In this document: piece by piece, positions 1 through 6,572 of the stretch
Position numbering within the stretch: position 1 is the stretch's first letter
Layout of the letters: each line of letters begins with the position of its first letter
NCBI GenBank assembly: GCA_964553105.1
Contig: CAZKJO010000042.1
Location: 1-17,568, forward strand
DNA: 17,568 nucleotides
Direction of reading: 5' to 3'
DNA from: Profundicola sp964553105
Lineage (GTDB): Bacteria > Bacteroidota > Bacteroidia > Flavobacteriales > Weeksellaceae
Position numbers and translations under genes: made by a program
Notes under the pieces: generated by a model
Told to the model about the DNA's origin: nothing
Database searches by the model: none
What the model saw: only the letters and a program-made list of their open reading frames with translations

Positions 1-1074
1 AAAATAATCCACATCGATATGGATGCTTTTTATGCTTCTGTGGAACAACATGATGCTCCTGAACTAAAAGGTAAACCTATTGCTGTGGGTGGAAGTTCGG
101 ATCGCGGTGTGGTGGCTGCAGCGAGTTATGAAGCTCGAAAATTTGGTATTAAAAGTGCTATGAGTAGTATGATTGCCGCCAAACGTTGTCCGGATTTAAT
201 TTTTATTAAACCAAGATTTGAGCGCTATCGCGAGGTTTCTCATCAGATACGGGAGATTTTTTATGAATATACCGATTTGGTAGAACCTTTATCTTTGGAT
301 GAAGCTTATTTGGATGTCACTATTAATAAAAAGAATATTTCCTCGGCTTCCCAGATTGCCAGAGAGATTAGAACTAAAATTTTCGAAAAAACAGGTTTAA
401 CGGCTTCAGCAGGTATATCAGTAAACAAATTTGTAGCTAAAATTGCAAGCGATTACAATAAACCAAACGGACAAAAAACCGTAACGCAAGAAGAAATTTT
501 AGACTTTTTAGGACCATTGAAGATTCAACAATTTTATGGAATTGGTAAAGTTACCGCACAGAAGATGCGCGATATGGGAATTTTTAATGGTAAAGATTTA
601 CGCAATTTAAGCTTAGACTTTTTAGAACAGAATTTCAAGAGCATGGGTTTACATTACTACCAAATTGCTCGTGGAATTCACACCAGTCCTGTAAATCCAA
701 ATAGACAGCCAAAATCTGTGGGAGGCGAAAATACCTTTGAAACCAATTTAAATTCACTAGAAGAAATGCAGACTGCACTCGTTCCGATAATCCAAAAAGT
801 AGTTGATAGATTGGCGAAAAAGGAAGTGAAAGGAAGAAGTATCACGCTGAAAATTAAATTTGATGATTTTAGCATCATAACTCGTAGCCAAACTATAGAT
901 GAATACATTGGTCAATTTGAGGAGATTTATGAAATCATCAACCAGCTCTTGATTCTAGAAAATCCACGTAAACCAGTTAGACTTTTAGGAGTTTCTGTTT
1001 CTCAATTAAATCTAAATGCTGAGAAAATGGTTCAACTAAAAATCCCTTTTCCAGAGATGAAAAAGGGAATATAA
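1..1074 (+). CDS. dinB: DNA polymerase IV (Y-family), 5' end cut by window edge
   Basis: Error-prone translesion DNA polymerase of the DinB branch. The frame is open from base 1 and reads K-I-I-H-I-D-M-D-A-F-Y before the first ATG at 19. Compared with E. coli DinB (M-R-K-I-I-H-V-D-M-D), only about two codons are missing, and the ATG at 19 is internal. The catalytic carboxylates are visible: the Asp of HIDMDAFY and the Asp-Glu of SLDEAYLDV. The steric-gate position after A-F is Tyr, as in several archaeal and bacterial Pol IV enzymes. A helix-hairpin-helix thumb stretch (FYGIGKVTAQKMRDMGI) and the little-finger domain follow. The C-terminus QLKIPF, five residues before the end of the protein, fits a sliding-clamp binding peptide. 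The length of about 357-359 residues is normal. It converges with the pirin gene 10 bases downstream. Family assignment is very secure; the clamp peptide is an inference from position and pattern. Confidence 0.97.
   Translation, partial: KIIHIDMDAFYASVEQHDAPELKGKPIAVGGSSDRGVVAAASYEARKFGIKSAMSSMIAAKRCPDLIFIKPRFERYREVSHQIREIFYEYTDLVEPLSLDEAYLDVTINKKNISSASQIAREIRTKIFEKTGLTASAGISVNKFVAKIASDYNKPNGQKTVTQEEILDFLGPLKIQQFYGIGKVTAQKMRDMGIFNGKDLRNLSLDFLEQNFKSMGLHYYQIARGIHTSPVNPNRQPKSVGGENTFETNLNSLEEMQTALVPIIQKVVDRLAKKEVKGRSITLKIKFDDFSIITRSQTIDEYIGQFEEIYEIINQLLILENPRKPVRLLGVSVSQLNLNAEKMVQLKIPFPEMKKGI
1043..1068 (-). terminator. Intrinsic terminator of the pirin unit, inside dinB 3' end
   Basis: TCCCTTTT (1043-1050) pairs with AAAAGGGA (1061-1068) across a 10-base loop. 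Read on the minus strand, the hairpin is followed by ATTTTTAG, a short U-run, and lies 17 bases after the pirin stop codon. It sits within dinB coding sequence, overlapping the codons of the putative clamp-binding peptide. On the plus strand the downstream bases are not T-rich, so it should act mainly on minus-strand transcripts. Confidence 0.55.
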
Positions 1075-1084
1075 AGTTATATTA

Positions 1085-1978
1085 TCATTTTCTTCTTGGT
1101 CGCGGAAGAGGAATGTAATCATCCTCGTCACCTACAACTTTTGGGAAAGCTTCTAAATTCTGCTCTTCCCAGTCTTTCTTAGCCTTTTCGATAATGGCTT
1201 TGTCGGAATTCACGAAATTCCAAAAAATATATCTCTCCTCTTCAAAAGGTTCACCCCCGAAAATGTAAACTGTGGTATTGGCTTCCATTTCAAAAGAACA
1301 AAGTGTACTATCTTTTGCAATTAGAATGTGTTTTGGTTCATAACTATGACCATCTGCATTGATTCCGCCTTCTAAGATATACAAGGCGCTTTCGCCGTAT
1401 AAATCCTTTCCGATATTAATCTGTTGTTTCTTATCTGATTTAATTTCAATAAAATACAAATTACTATGTACTGGAACTGGCGATTCTTTATCAAAGGCTT
1501 TTCCAGCAATTAACTTAAACTTTGCTCCATCTTCTTCCCAGCTTGGAATATACTCTTCTGGAATATGTGAAAAGCTTGGTTCAGATTTTTCTAAATGCTT
1601 TGGTAAGGCCACCCAAATCTGTAAACCATGCAAAGATTTCTCTGTATTTCTCAAATAATCTGGAGTTCTTTCTGAGTGAACAACACCTTTCCCTGCTGTC
1701 ATCCAATTTACTGCACCTGGTTTAATTTCAACATCCGAACCTAAACTATCTTTGTGCTGCATAGAGCCCTCGAATAGATAGGTCAAAGTTGACAAACCAA
1801 TATGCGGATGTGGACCAACATCTAGATTTTGATCTTTGCTCATGTTGGCAGGTCCCATATGGTCGATAAAAGTAAATGGACCTACCGAACGTTTTTGTCG
1901 GAAAGGCAACAATCTACCCACCATAAAGTTTCCAATATCTGCAGCGCGCTCTTCTATGATTAAATCTACATTAGACAT
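1085..1978 (-). CDS. Pirin family protein (bicupin)
   Basis: Iron-binding bicupin of the pirin family. Some members have quercetin 2,3-dioxygenase activity and human pirin is a transcriptional co-regulator; the role of bacterial members is mostly unsettled. The N-terminal cupin carries the full metal site: H57 and H59 in GPHPHIGLST, H101 and E103 in GKGVVHSER, matching the ligand positions of human pirin (His56, His58, His101, Glu103). The C-terminal cupin half (about residues 150-270) is present. The length of 297 residues is usual and there is no signal peptide, so it is cytosolic. It lies 28 bases downstream of the small GNAT gene on the same strand and is probably cotranscribed with it. 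The ATG at 1978 follows an A/T-rich leader with no Shine-Dalgarno, as usual in this phylum. Family call is secure; substrate unknown. Confidence 0.93.
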   Translation of the reverse strand: MSNVDLIIEERAADIGNFMVGRLLPFRQKRSVGPFTFIDHMGPANMSKDQNLDVGPHPHIGLSTLTYLFEGSMQHKDSLGSDVEIKPGAVNWMTAGKGVVHSERTPDYLRNTEKSLHGLQIWVALPKHLEKSEPSFSHIPEEYIPSWEEDGAKFKLIAGKAFDKESPVPVHSNLYFIEIKSDKKQQINIGKDLYGESALYILEGGINADGHSYEPKHILIAKDSTLCSFEMEANTTVYIFGGEPFEEERYIFWNFVNSDKAIIEKAKKDWEEQNLEAFPKVVGDEDDYIPLPRPRRK

Positions 1979-2006
1979 AATTAGTTTTAATATTTATAAA
2001 ATAGAA

Positions 2007-2291
2007 TTAAGCTAAAACGTCTTTGATACTGTCATCTTTATCAAACCTGCTTTTCGCATACGTACAAAGCGGAATTACTTTCACATCATTTTCGCGAGCG
2101 AATTCTACTCCAGCCATAATCAATTGTTTAGCATAGCCTTTGCCGCCAAATTTTTCATCTACACCGGTGTGATCAATTATGAATTTATCTTCACCAGCCC
2201 AAGTAAAAGTCATTTCCCCTGCTTCTACTCCATCTTCGTAAATTACAAATCTGCCTTTTTTACCATTATCTTCTAATTCAATTTTATTCAT
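2007..2291 (-). CDS. Small GNAT-family N-acetyltransferase (YjdJ-like)
   Basis: A 94-residue protein of the minimal GCN5-related acetyltransferase type (the short YjdJ-like family). The order is an N-terminal beta sheet (ELEDNGKKGRFVIYEDG), then AGEMTFTWAGEDKFIIDHTGVDEKFGGKGYAKQ read in two parts: the acceptor-side strand and the acetyl-CoA pyrophosphate loop F-G-G-K-G-Y-A (a variant of R/Q-x-x-G-x-G/A). It ends with the family-typical PLCTYAKSRFDKD, whose Cys is conserved in these short members. The length is full for the family although only half that of ordinary GNAT enzymes. The substrate is unknown. It is the first gene of a probable two-gene unit with pirin and has a TAAATTTG element about 32 bases upstream. 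Confidence 0.9.
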   Translation of the reverse strand: MNKIELEDNGKKGRFVIYEDGVEAGEMTFTWAGEDKFIIDHTGVDEKFGGKGYAKQLIMAGVEFARENDVKVIPLCTYAKSRFDKDDSIKDVLA

Positions 2292-2323
2292 AGTATAAAG
2301 TTATTTGCTACAAGATAAGTATT

Positions 2324-2331
2324 CAAATTTA
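2324..2331 (-). promoter_or_regulatory. Candidate -7 element for the GNAT-pirin unit
   Basis: On the minus strand this reads TAAATTTG, a perfect match to the Bacteroidota -7 consensus TAnnTTTG. The upstream element is weak: TTTC, not TTTG, 21 bases upstream. It lies in the 94-base gap between the rocD stop and the GNAT start, which otherwise holds nothing I recognise. Confidence 0.45.
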
Positions 2332-2385
2332 AAAATTCTATAAGTAGACGGTGAAAGCTATGCTAAGAATTGACTAAAGTAATTT

Positions 2386-3627
2386 TTATTTAGAAAAATT
2401 ATTGATGGTATACGTAATTATCTTAACGCACTCCATCATTTGCTCTTCGTTCATAACTAAAGGTGGAGCAAAACGTATAATATTTCCATGAGTGGGCTTA
2501 GCTAATAAACCATTTTCTTTCAATGCAACACAAATATCCCAAGCTGTAGAACTATCTTCGGTATCGTTAATTACAATGGCGTTTAACAATCCTTTACCGC
2601 GAACTAATTTTACTAAATCATTAGAATCAACTAATTTCTGCATTTCTGAACGGAACAAGTTTCCTAATTTTTCTGCATTTTCCATTAAGTTTTCTTCTTG
2701 AACAACCTCTAAAGCTGCCATAGCAACTGCACAAGCTAATGGGTTTCCACCAAAAGTAGATCCGTGCTGACCTGGCTTTAATACATCAAAAATATCGTCA
2801 TCAGCTAAAACTGCTGAAACTGGATAAACTCCACCACTTAATGCTTTTCCTAAGATTAAAATATCTGGATGAACACCTTCGTGGTCTACTGCTAACATTC
2901 TACCCGTTCTTGCGATACCTGTTTGAATTTCGTCAGCAATAAATAGAGTTTCATATTTATGACAAAGTTCTGCTGCTGCTTTCAAATAACCATCCTGAGG
3001 AACAAAAACTCCTGCCTCACCTTGTATCGGTTCAACTAAAAATGCAACAACATTGTCTTCTTTTAAAGCTTCTTCTAAAGCATCTAAATCATCATATGCT
3101 ACTTTGATGAATCCCTTGGTATATGGACCAAAATTCTTTCTAGCATCTTCGTCGTTACTAAAAGAGATAATGGTTGTAGTTCTACCGTGGAAGTTATTTT
3201 CTGCTACAATGATTTTAGCTTCTTGATCTGGAATACCACGTCTCTCGTAACCGTATTTTCTTGCAATTTTAATAGCAGATTCTACAGCTTCAGCCCCTGA
3301 GTTCATTGGCAATAATTTATCGAAGCCAAAGAATTCACAGGCGTATTTCTCGTATTGACCTAATTGATCACTATGAAAAGCTCGAGAAGTTAAAGTTAAT
3401 TTCTCTGCTTGATCTTTTAAGGCTTGAATGATTTTAGGATGACAATGACCTTGGTTAACGGCCGAATAGGCAGAAAGAAAATCAAAGTATTTCTTTCCTT
3501 CTACGTCATATACATATACGCCTTCTCCTCTGCTTAAGACTACTGGAAGCGGGTGATAGTTGTGCGCACCATAGCGACTTTCCATAGCAATTAGCTCTTC
3601 TGAGGTGTATTTCGTATTTGTTGACAT
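2386..3627 (-). CDS. rocD: Ornithine aminotransferase (ornithine--oxo-acid transaminase)
   Basis: PLP-dependent class-III aminotransferase that moves the delta-amino group of ornithine to 2-oxoglutarate, giving glutamate semialdehyde and glutamate (arginine/ornithine breakdown or proline link). Counted from the chosen start, the PLP lysine is K261 in LILGKALSGG and the cofactor Asp is D232 in IADEIQTG. MNSGAEAVE, FHGRTT and GSTFGGNPLA are typical of this enzyme. The length of 413 residues is normal. The frame extends nine codons upstream to a TTG at 3654, but that TTG lies inside the promoter -7 element (3652-3659), so the ATG at 3627 is the better start. It is divergent from the 6S-like RNA and stands alone as a transcription unit. 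Function is confident from whole-length resemblance, though other class-III transaminases share these motifs. Confidence 0.95.
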   Translation of the reverse strand: MSTNTKYTSEELIAMESRYGAHNYHPLPVVLSRGEGVYVYDVEGKKYFDFLSAYSAVNQGHCHPKIIQALKDQAEKLTLTSRAFHSDQLGQYEKYACEFFGFDKLLPMNSGAEAVESAIKIARKYGYERRGIPDQEAKIIVAENNFHGRTTTIISFSNDEDARKNFGPYTKGFIKVAYDDLDALEEALKEDNVVAFLVEPIQGEAGVFVPQDGYLKAAAELCHKYETLFIADEIQTGIARTGRMLAVDHEGVHPDILILGKALSGGVYPVSAVLADDDIFDVLKPGQHGSTFGGNPLACAVAMAALEVVQEENLMENAEKLGNLFRSEMQKLVDSNDLVKLVRGKGLLNAIVINDTEDSSTAWDICVALKENGLLAKPTHGNIIRFAPPLVMNEEQMMECVKIITYTINNFSK

Positions 3628-3651
3628 ATTTTGATTTTTAATGAATTTGTT

Positions 3652-3679
3652 CAAAAATAGGAAATTTGCAAGGAAGCAA
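3652..3679 (-). promoter_or_regulatory. rocD promoter (TTG-N17-TATTTTTG)
   Basis: On the minus strand TTG (3677-3679) is followed after exactly 17 bases by TATTTTTG (3652-3659), matching the Bacteroidota primary-sigma consensus TTG-N17..23-TAnnTTTG. Transcription should begin near 3645-3647, giving a leader of about 20 bases before the ATG at 3627. This placement rules against the TTG start at 3654. Confidence 0.7.
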
Positions 3680-3680
3680 T

Positions 3681-3688
3681 TACATTTG
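3681..3688 (+). promoter_or_regulatory. -7 element before the 6S-like RNA
   Basis: TACATTTG is a perfect TAnnTTTG. It would start transcription near 3694-3696, just ahead of the closing stem of the RNA hairpin. The nearest upstream TTTG (3665-3668) is only 12 bases away, shorter than the usual 17-23, so the -33 part is not convincing. It lies immediately beside the -33 element of the divergent rocD promoter. Confidence 0.45.
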
Positions 3689-3694
3689 TTTCTA

Positions 3695-3862
3695 TAATTT
3701 TTTAAACAGAAATGCGTTAGGGATTGAAATGAAAATCCTTTTGCTGATGAGGGTTTAAAATTTGTCTGTGGAAAAGAGCGACTTTAGAAGCTCCTTTTTC
3801 ACAGAAACAAATTTACCTGAATGGCAAAAGATTGCAATGAAAAGCCCGTAAACGCCAAAAAG
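3695..3862 (+). ncRNA. ssrS: 6S-like RNA (flavobacterial type), candidate
   Basis: Bases 3714-3855 fold into one long interrupted hairpin. The pairs, in order, are GCGTT (3714-3718) with AACGC (3851-3855); GGG (3720-3722) with CCC (3845-3847); a large central bubble; CTTTTGC (3738-3744) with GCAAAAG (3824-3830); AGG with CCT (3750-3752/3816-3818); AAATTTGT (3758-3765) with ACAAATTT (3807-3814); CTGTG with CACAG (3766-3770/3800-3804); GAAAA with TTTTT; and GAGC with GCTC (3776-3779/3790-3793), capped by a 10-base loop. This is the layout of 6S RNA, which binds the housekeeping RNA polymerase by mimicking an open promoter. A G-U pair (3771/3799) forms only in the plus-strand transcript, and a TAnnTTTG lies correctly upstream. 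I recall similar sequences across flavobacteria (a 6S-Flavo motif exists in Rfam), but cannot run that model. The exact ends are estimates. Alternative: a structured leader of the gene at 3872, since no terminator separates them. Confidence 0.62.
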
Positions 3863-3871
3863 AAATAAAAT

Positions 3872-4387
3872 ATGAATGAAGTTTTTGAGATTTTAAAGTA
3901 TATCCTGCCGATGCTTATTATGGGAGGAATTTTTTATTTTCTAATCGAAAAGTTTTTTGCTGAAGAAACTATCCGTCGTAAAATTGAACTTCAATTAAAA
4001 GATAAAGAACTCCTGACGCCACAAAGGATGCAGGCTTATGAAAGAATGGCGTTGTTTTTAGAGCGTATTCGTCCTACCAATTTGGTGAGAAGAATTGAAA
4101 TGCCTGCGGATGCTGATACTTATGAATATGAATTGTTTAACTCTATACAAGAGGAGTTTGACCATAATTTGAGTCAACAAATTTATATAGATCCAGAAAC
4201 TTGGAGTGTAATTTTTTCAGCTAAGAATGCCACTCAAAATTTCATCAAACAGTGTAGAGAATCTAGTGAAGATTCAACCTCTGCAGAAGCTTTTAGAAAT
4301 GAATTGATCAGACGTTCAGTAGATGGAAATTCTATTTGTAATGGAGCTTTGCTGCAATTGCAATCTGACATTCAGAAGCAGTTTTAA
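3872..4387 (+). CDS. Conserved uncharacterised protein with N-terminal membrane anchor
   Basis: 171 residues. An N-terminal hydrophobic segment (about residues 8-26, ILKYILPMLIMGGIFYFLI) predicts one membrane anchor. A charged, largely helical cytosolic part follows, with ELLTPQRMQAYERMALFLER around residues 46-65, then EFDHNLSQQIYIDPETW. It resembles, from memory, a conserved Bacteroidota-only family of unknown function (possibly the one labelled DUF7935); no function is known to me. It begins about 16 bases after the closing stem of the 6S-like RNA, with no promoter consensus of its own visible in between, so it may be transcribed by read-through from that RNA. The ATG at 3872 is preceded by the A-rich stretch typical of starts in this phylum. 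Confidence 0.8.
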   Translation: MNEVFEILKYILPMLIMGGIFYFLIEKFFAEETIRRKIELQLKDKELLTPQRMQAYERMALFLERIRPTNLVRRIEMPADADTYEYELFNSIQEEFDHNLSQQIYIDPETWSVIFSAKNATQNFIKQCRESSEDSTSAEAFRNELIRRSVDGNSICNGALLQLQSDIQKQF

Positions 4388-4481
4388 ATTTAAGGATATT
4401 TAGCTTAGCGCAATGCTGAATTGCTGTTCTTGTTAAGAGAATGTGATATTTTTAGCTAATTTGAATTTAATTAAATTGGAT

Positions 4482-4515
4482 TTTGATATTAATTTATTAA
4501 AATTTATTAAGTTTG
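4482..4515 (+). promoter_or_regulatory. Promoter of the esterase gene (TTTG-N22-TAAGTTTG)
   Basis: TTTG (4482-4485) lies 22 bases before TAAGTTTG (4508-4515), matching the Bacteroidota consensus in both elements. Transcription would begin near 4521, leaving a very short leader before the ATG at 4530. The rest of the 142-base gap (4388-4529) is A+T-rich with only weak hairpins. Confidence 0.65.
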
Positions 4516-4529
4516 GTTAAATTCATTTT

Positions 4530-5243
4530 ATGCCAAAGATTGTTTATACGGATTATTATTCTCATATTCTGGGGAGAAGCTTAAAAGTAGAAGTCACAGG
4601 AGATTGGGGTTATCCGATTTTGATGTTTCCCACCACTAAAGGTCAATATGTTCAAAATCGAGATTTTCAATTAAACGCTTCTGTAAATTGGTTTACAGAA
4701 CACGGAAAAGTTAAGTTATATAATATTGAAACCTTAGATGCTGAGAATATATATAATAAATCTATTCATCCAGACGAACGAATTTATCGCTATAATCTAT
4801 ACCACCAATTTTTGGTAGAAGAATACCTACCTTATTTACAAAAAGAAAATCATACGCCAACAATTGCAACGGCGGGTTGTAGTTTTGGTGGCTATCATGC
4901 GGCTAATTTCGGCTTTAGAAATCCAGGAATGGTTTCGCATATCATTAGTATGTCGGGCGCTTTTAGTGTGAGGGATTTTATGAAAGGAGGAACTTCTGAT
5001 TTAATTTTCTTCCATAGCCCCGAGGAATTTATGCGCACCGAACAAAGCTGGAGATACAATCATTTAACTGCAGTTTTGGGCACAACCGATAGAGATGTCC
5101 TTAAAAAAGACAATCAACGCATGGCATCAATCTTAGCCGAAAGACAAATTAAATTTTGGTATGATGAGAAAAAATGGGCTGATCATGATTGGCCGATTTG
5201 GTGTCAAATGTTTCCAGAATACTTAGGGAAATTCTTTGCATAG
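4530..5243 (+). CDS. Esterase-like alpha/beta hydrolase
   Basis: 237-residue hydrolase of the esterase D / putative esterase type. The nucleophile elbow G-C-S-F-G-G (Ser118) sits where expected. The acid is probably an Asp in GTTDRD (187 or 189) and the base His219 in ADHDWPIW. LMFPTTKGQYVQNRDF (about 31-46) would hold the oxyanion region. There is no signal peptide, so it is cytosolic. The length is normal for a stand-alone domain. It is the first of five plus-strand genes with amide-ligase chemistry, separated from the next by 144 bases and with its own good promoter. This suggests, but does not prove, a role in hydrolysing or transferring a product or intermediate of that cluster. The natural substrate is unknown. 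An acyl-transfer role is possible, since this fold also includes acyltransferases. Confidence 0.87.
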   Translation: MPKIVYTDYYSHILGRSLKVEVTGDWGYPILMFPTTKGQYVQNRDFQLNASVNWFTEHGKVKLYNIETLDAENIYNKSIHPDERIYRYNLYHQFLVEEYLPYLQKENHTPTIATAGCSFGGYHAANFGFRNPGMVSHIISMSGAFSVRDFMKGGTSDLIFFHSPEEFMRTEQSWRYNHLTAVLGTTDRDVLKKDNQRMASILAERQIKFWYDEKKWADHDWPIWCQMFPEYLGKFFA

Positions 5244-5298
5244 ATATTGTTTTTAATTTTATATTAATTAATATTATTATTTAAGATTTAAACAATAT
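5244..5298 (+). repeat. Nested inverted repeats between esterase and ATP-grasp genes
   Basis: Outer arms ATATTGTTT (5244-5252) and AAACAATAT (5290-5298) are perfect 9-base complements. Between them lies the perfect 14-base palindrome ATATTAATTAATAT (5261-5274). The outer left arm starts directly after the esterase stop codon. It could act as a weak terminator or a protein-binding site. The high A+T content raises the chance of coincidence. Confidence 0.4.
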
Positions 5299-5332
5299 GC
5301 AAATAATTATTTTGAAAATTCTTAATTTATAA

Positions 5333-5362
5333 TTTGATTCATCTGAATTTATCTTAACTTTA
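5333..5362 (+). promoter_or_regulatory. Candidate promoter of the amidoligase genes
   Basis: TTTG (5333-5336) followed after 18 bases by TAACTTTA (5355-5362), one mismatch (final G to A) from TAnnTTTG. Transcription would start near 5369, about 20 bases ahead of the ATG at 5388. This implies that the four downstream ligase-type genes can be expressed separately from the esterase. Confidence 0.45.
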
Positions 5363-5387
5363 ATAATTATAATAAAAAATATACTAC

Positions 5388-6539
5388 ATGAAAAAAGTTG
5401 GAATTTTATTTGGGAAAGAAGATACTTTTCCGTGGGCTTTTATTGATAAAGTAAACGAATTGGGGAAATCTAAAGTGATGGCTGAGCCTGTTAAAATAGA
5501 TAAAGTTCAACAAGGTATACACTATGGTTATGACGTGATTATTGATCGAATTTCGCAAGATGTTCCTTTTTATAGAGCTTATCTCAAAAATGCTTCTTTA
5601 ATGGGTACTACAGTGATTAACAATCCGTTTTGGTGGAGTGCTGATGAAAAGTTTTTCAATAATTGTCTTATGACGCAAATTGGAATTCCGGTTCCTAAAA
5701 CTGTGTTGTTACCTTCAAAAGAACGTCCTGACGACACCGACGAAAATTCATTTAGAAATTTAGATATTCTAGACTGGGATTATATTTTTGATTATATCGG
5801 ATTCCCAGCCTATATGAAACCCTACTCTGGAGGTGGTTGGAAAAGCGTTTACAAAGTTACTGACCCTCAAGATCTATGGAATAAACTCGATGAAACGGGA
5901 CAATTGGTCATGATGCTCCAAGAAGAAATTGAGTTCACGGATTATTATCGTGTGTATTGTTTGGGACAAAAATATGTTAGAATTATGCCCTATGCTCCAG
6001 AAAATGCCCCTCATTTAAGGTATCAAACGGAGCCACAAACCAAAGGCAAGGCGTATGAAAAACTGATGAAGAAAATTACGCAGATGACCTTAAAAATCAA
6101 TAAGGCGCTCGGCTATGACTTCAATACGGTGGAATTTGCTTTAAGAGATGGTGTGCCTTATGCTATTGATTTCTGTAATCCAGCTCCGGATGCCGATATT
6201 CATTCAGTTGGTCAAGAAAACTTTGATTGGGTTGTGGAACATGCGGCTAAAATAGCCATTGAGAAAGCATTAGATAACAAACCAAATAATACAAGTAATG
6301 TGTCATGGGGAGACTTTATTAAAAGTTCGGTAACTGGTAAGAAAAAGACGGCAAACGAACCAAAAACAAAGACATTATCTAAAAAGACGATTGCCAAGAA
6401 GGTTGCGTCTAAGAAAACTACGGCAAAAAAAGCTACTGCTGCCAAACCTATAAAGAAAACAGCTACTAAAAAATCGGGCATAGAAGCTAAAGCATCAAAA
6501 GATTCGGATGCTCCAAAGCGGAAGTTGAAGCGTAAATAA
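5388..6539 (+). CDS. ATP-grasp ligase with histone H1-like lysine-rich tail
   Basis: 383 residues. Residues 1-300 form an ATP-grasp enzyme, a fold that makes acyl-phosphates from carboxylates and joins them to amines (RimK, glutathione synthetase, D-Ala-D-Ala ligase). Visible parts are an N-terminal Rossmann-like strand (KKVGILFGKED), the ATP lysine K144 with its glycine loop (AYMKPYSGGGWKSV), hinge acids 180-182 (LQEEIEF), and the metal-binding run E249...D261...N264 (NTVEFALRDG and YAIDFCNPAPDAD). From about residue 318 to the end there is a low-complexity tail: about 24 Lys and 2 Arg in 66 residues, with Ala/Thr/Ser and repeated A-K-K or S-K-K units, ending KRKLKRK. This looks like the C-terminal domain of histone H1 and is not part of the enzyme fold. 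The GCS2-type ligase follows 33 bases later. The substrate is unknown. A nucleic-acid or polyanion anchor, or a modification target, are guesses for the tail. Confidence 0.88.
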   Translation: MKKVGILFGKEDTFPWAFIDKVNELGKSKVMAEPVKIDKVQQGIHYGYDVIIDRISQDVPFYRAYLKNASLMGTTVINNPFWWSADEKFFNNCLMTQIGIPVPKTVLLPSKERPDDTDENSFRNLDILDWDYIFDYIGFPAYMKPYSGGGWKSVYKVTDPQDLWNKLDETGQLVMMLQEEIEFTDYYRVYCLGQKYVRIMPYAPENAPHLRYQTEPQTKGKAYEKLMKKITQMTLKINKALGYDFNTVEFALRDGVPYAIDFCNPAPDADIHSVGQENFDWVVEHAAKIAIEKALDNKPNNTSNVSWGDFIKSSVTGKKKTANEPKTKTLSKKTIAKKVASKKTTAKKATAAKPIKKTATKKSGIEAKASKDSDAPKRKLKRK

Positions 6540-6572
6540 GAATGCTATTAAACTTAAAACTCACAGACATTT

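Noticed and set aside
19..1074. Taking the ATG at 19 as the start of dinB
   Set aside because: The frame is open upstream to base 1 and encodes K-I-I-H-I-D, the conserved first strand and catalytic Asp of Y-family polymerases; the gene begins just outside the window.
3628..3654. Nine-codon N-terminal extension of ornithine aminotransferase from a TTG
   Set aside because: The TTG overlaps the promoter -7 element, and the internal ATG at 3627 gives the usual protein length.
4388..4460. Small hairpins (GCAAT/ATTGC and TCTT/AAGA) after the 171-residue gene as a terminator
   Set aside because: The stems are short, with 4-5 pairs, and no T-run follows directly; too weak in such A+T-rich DNA.
6212..6481. 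Minus-strand open frame of 89 codons rich in Val, Phe and Ala opposite the lysine-rich tail
   Set aside because: It is the antisense shadow of the Lys/Ala/Thr codons of the ATP-grasp tail (AAG/AAA read as Phe/Leu, GCT/ACT as Ser/Ala); it has no start context or family resemblance.
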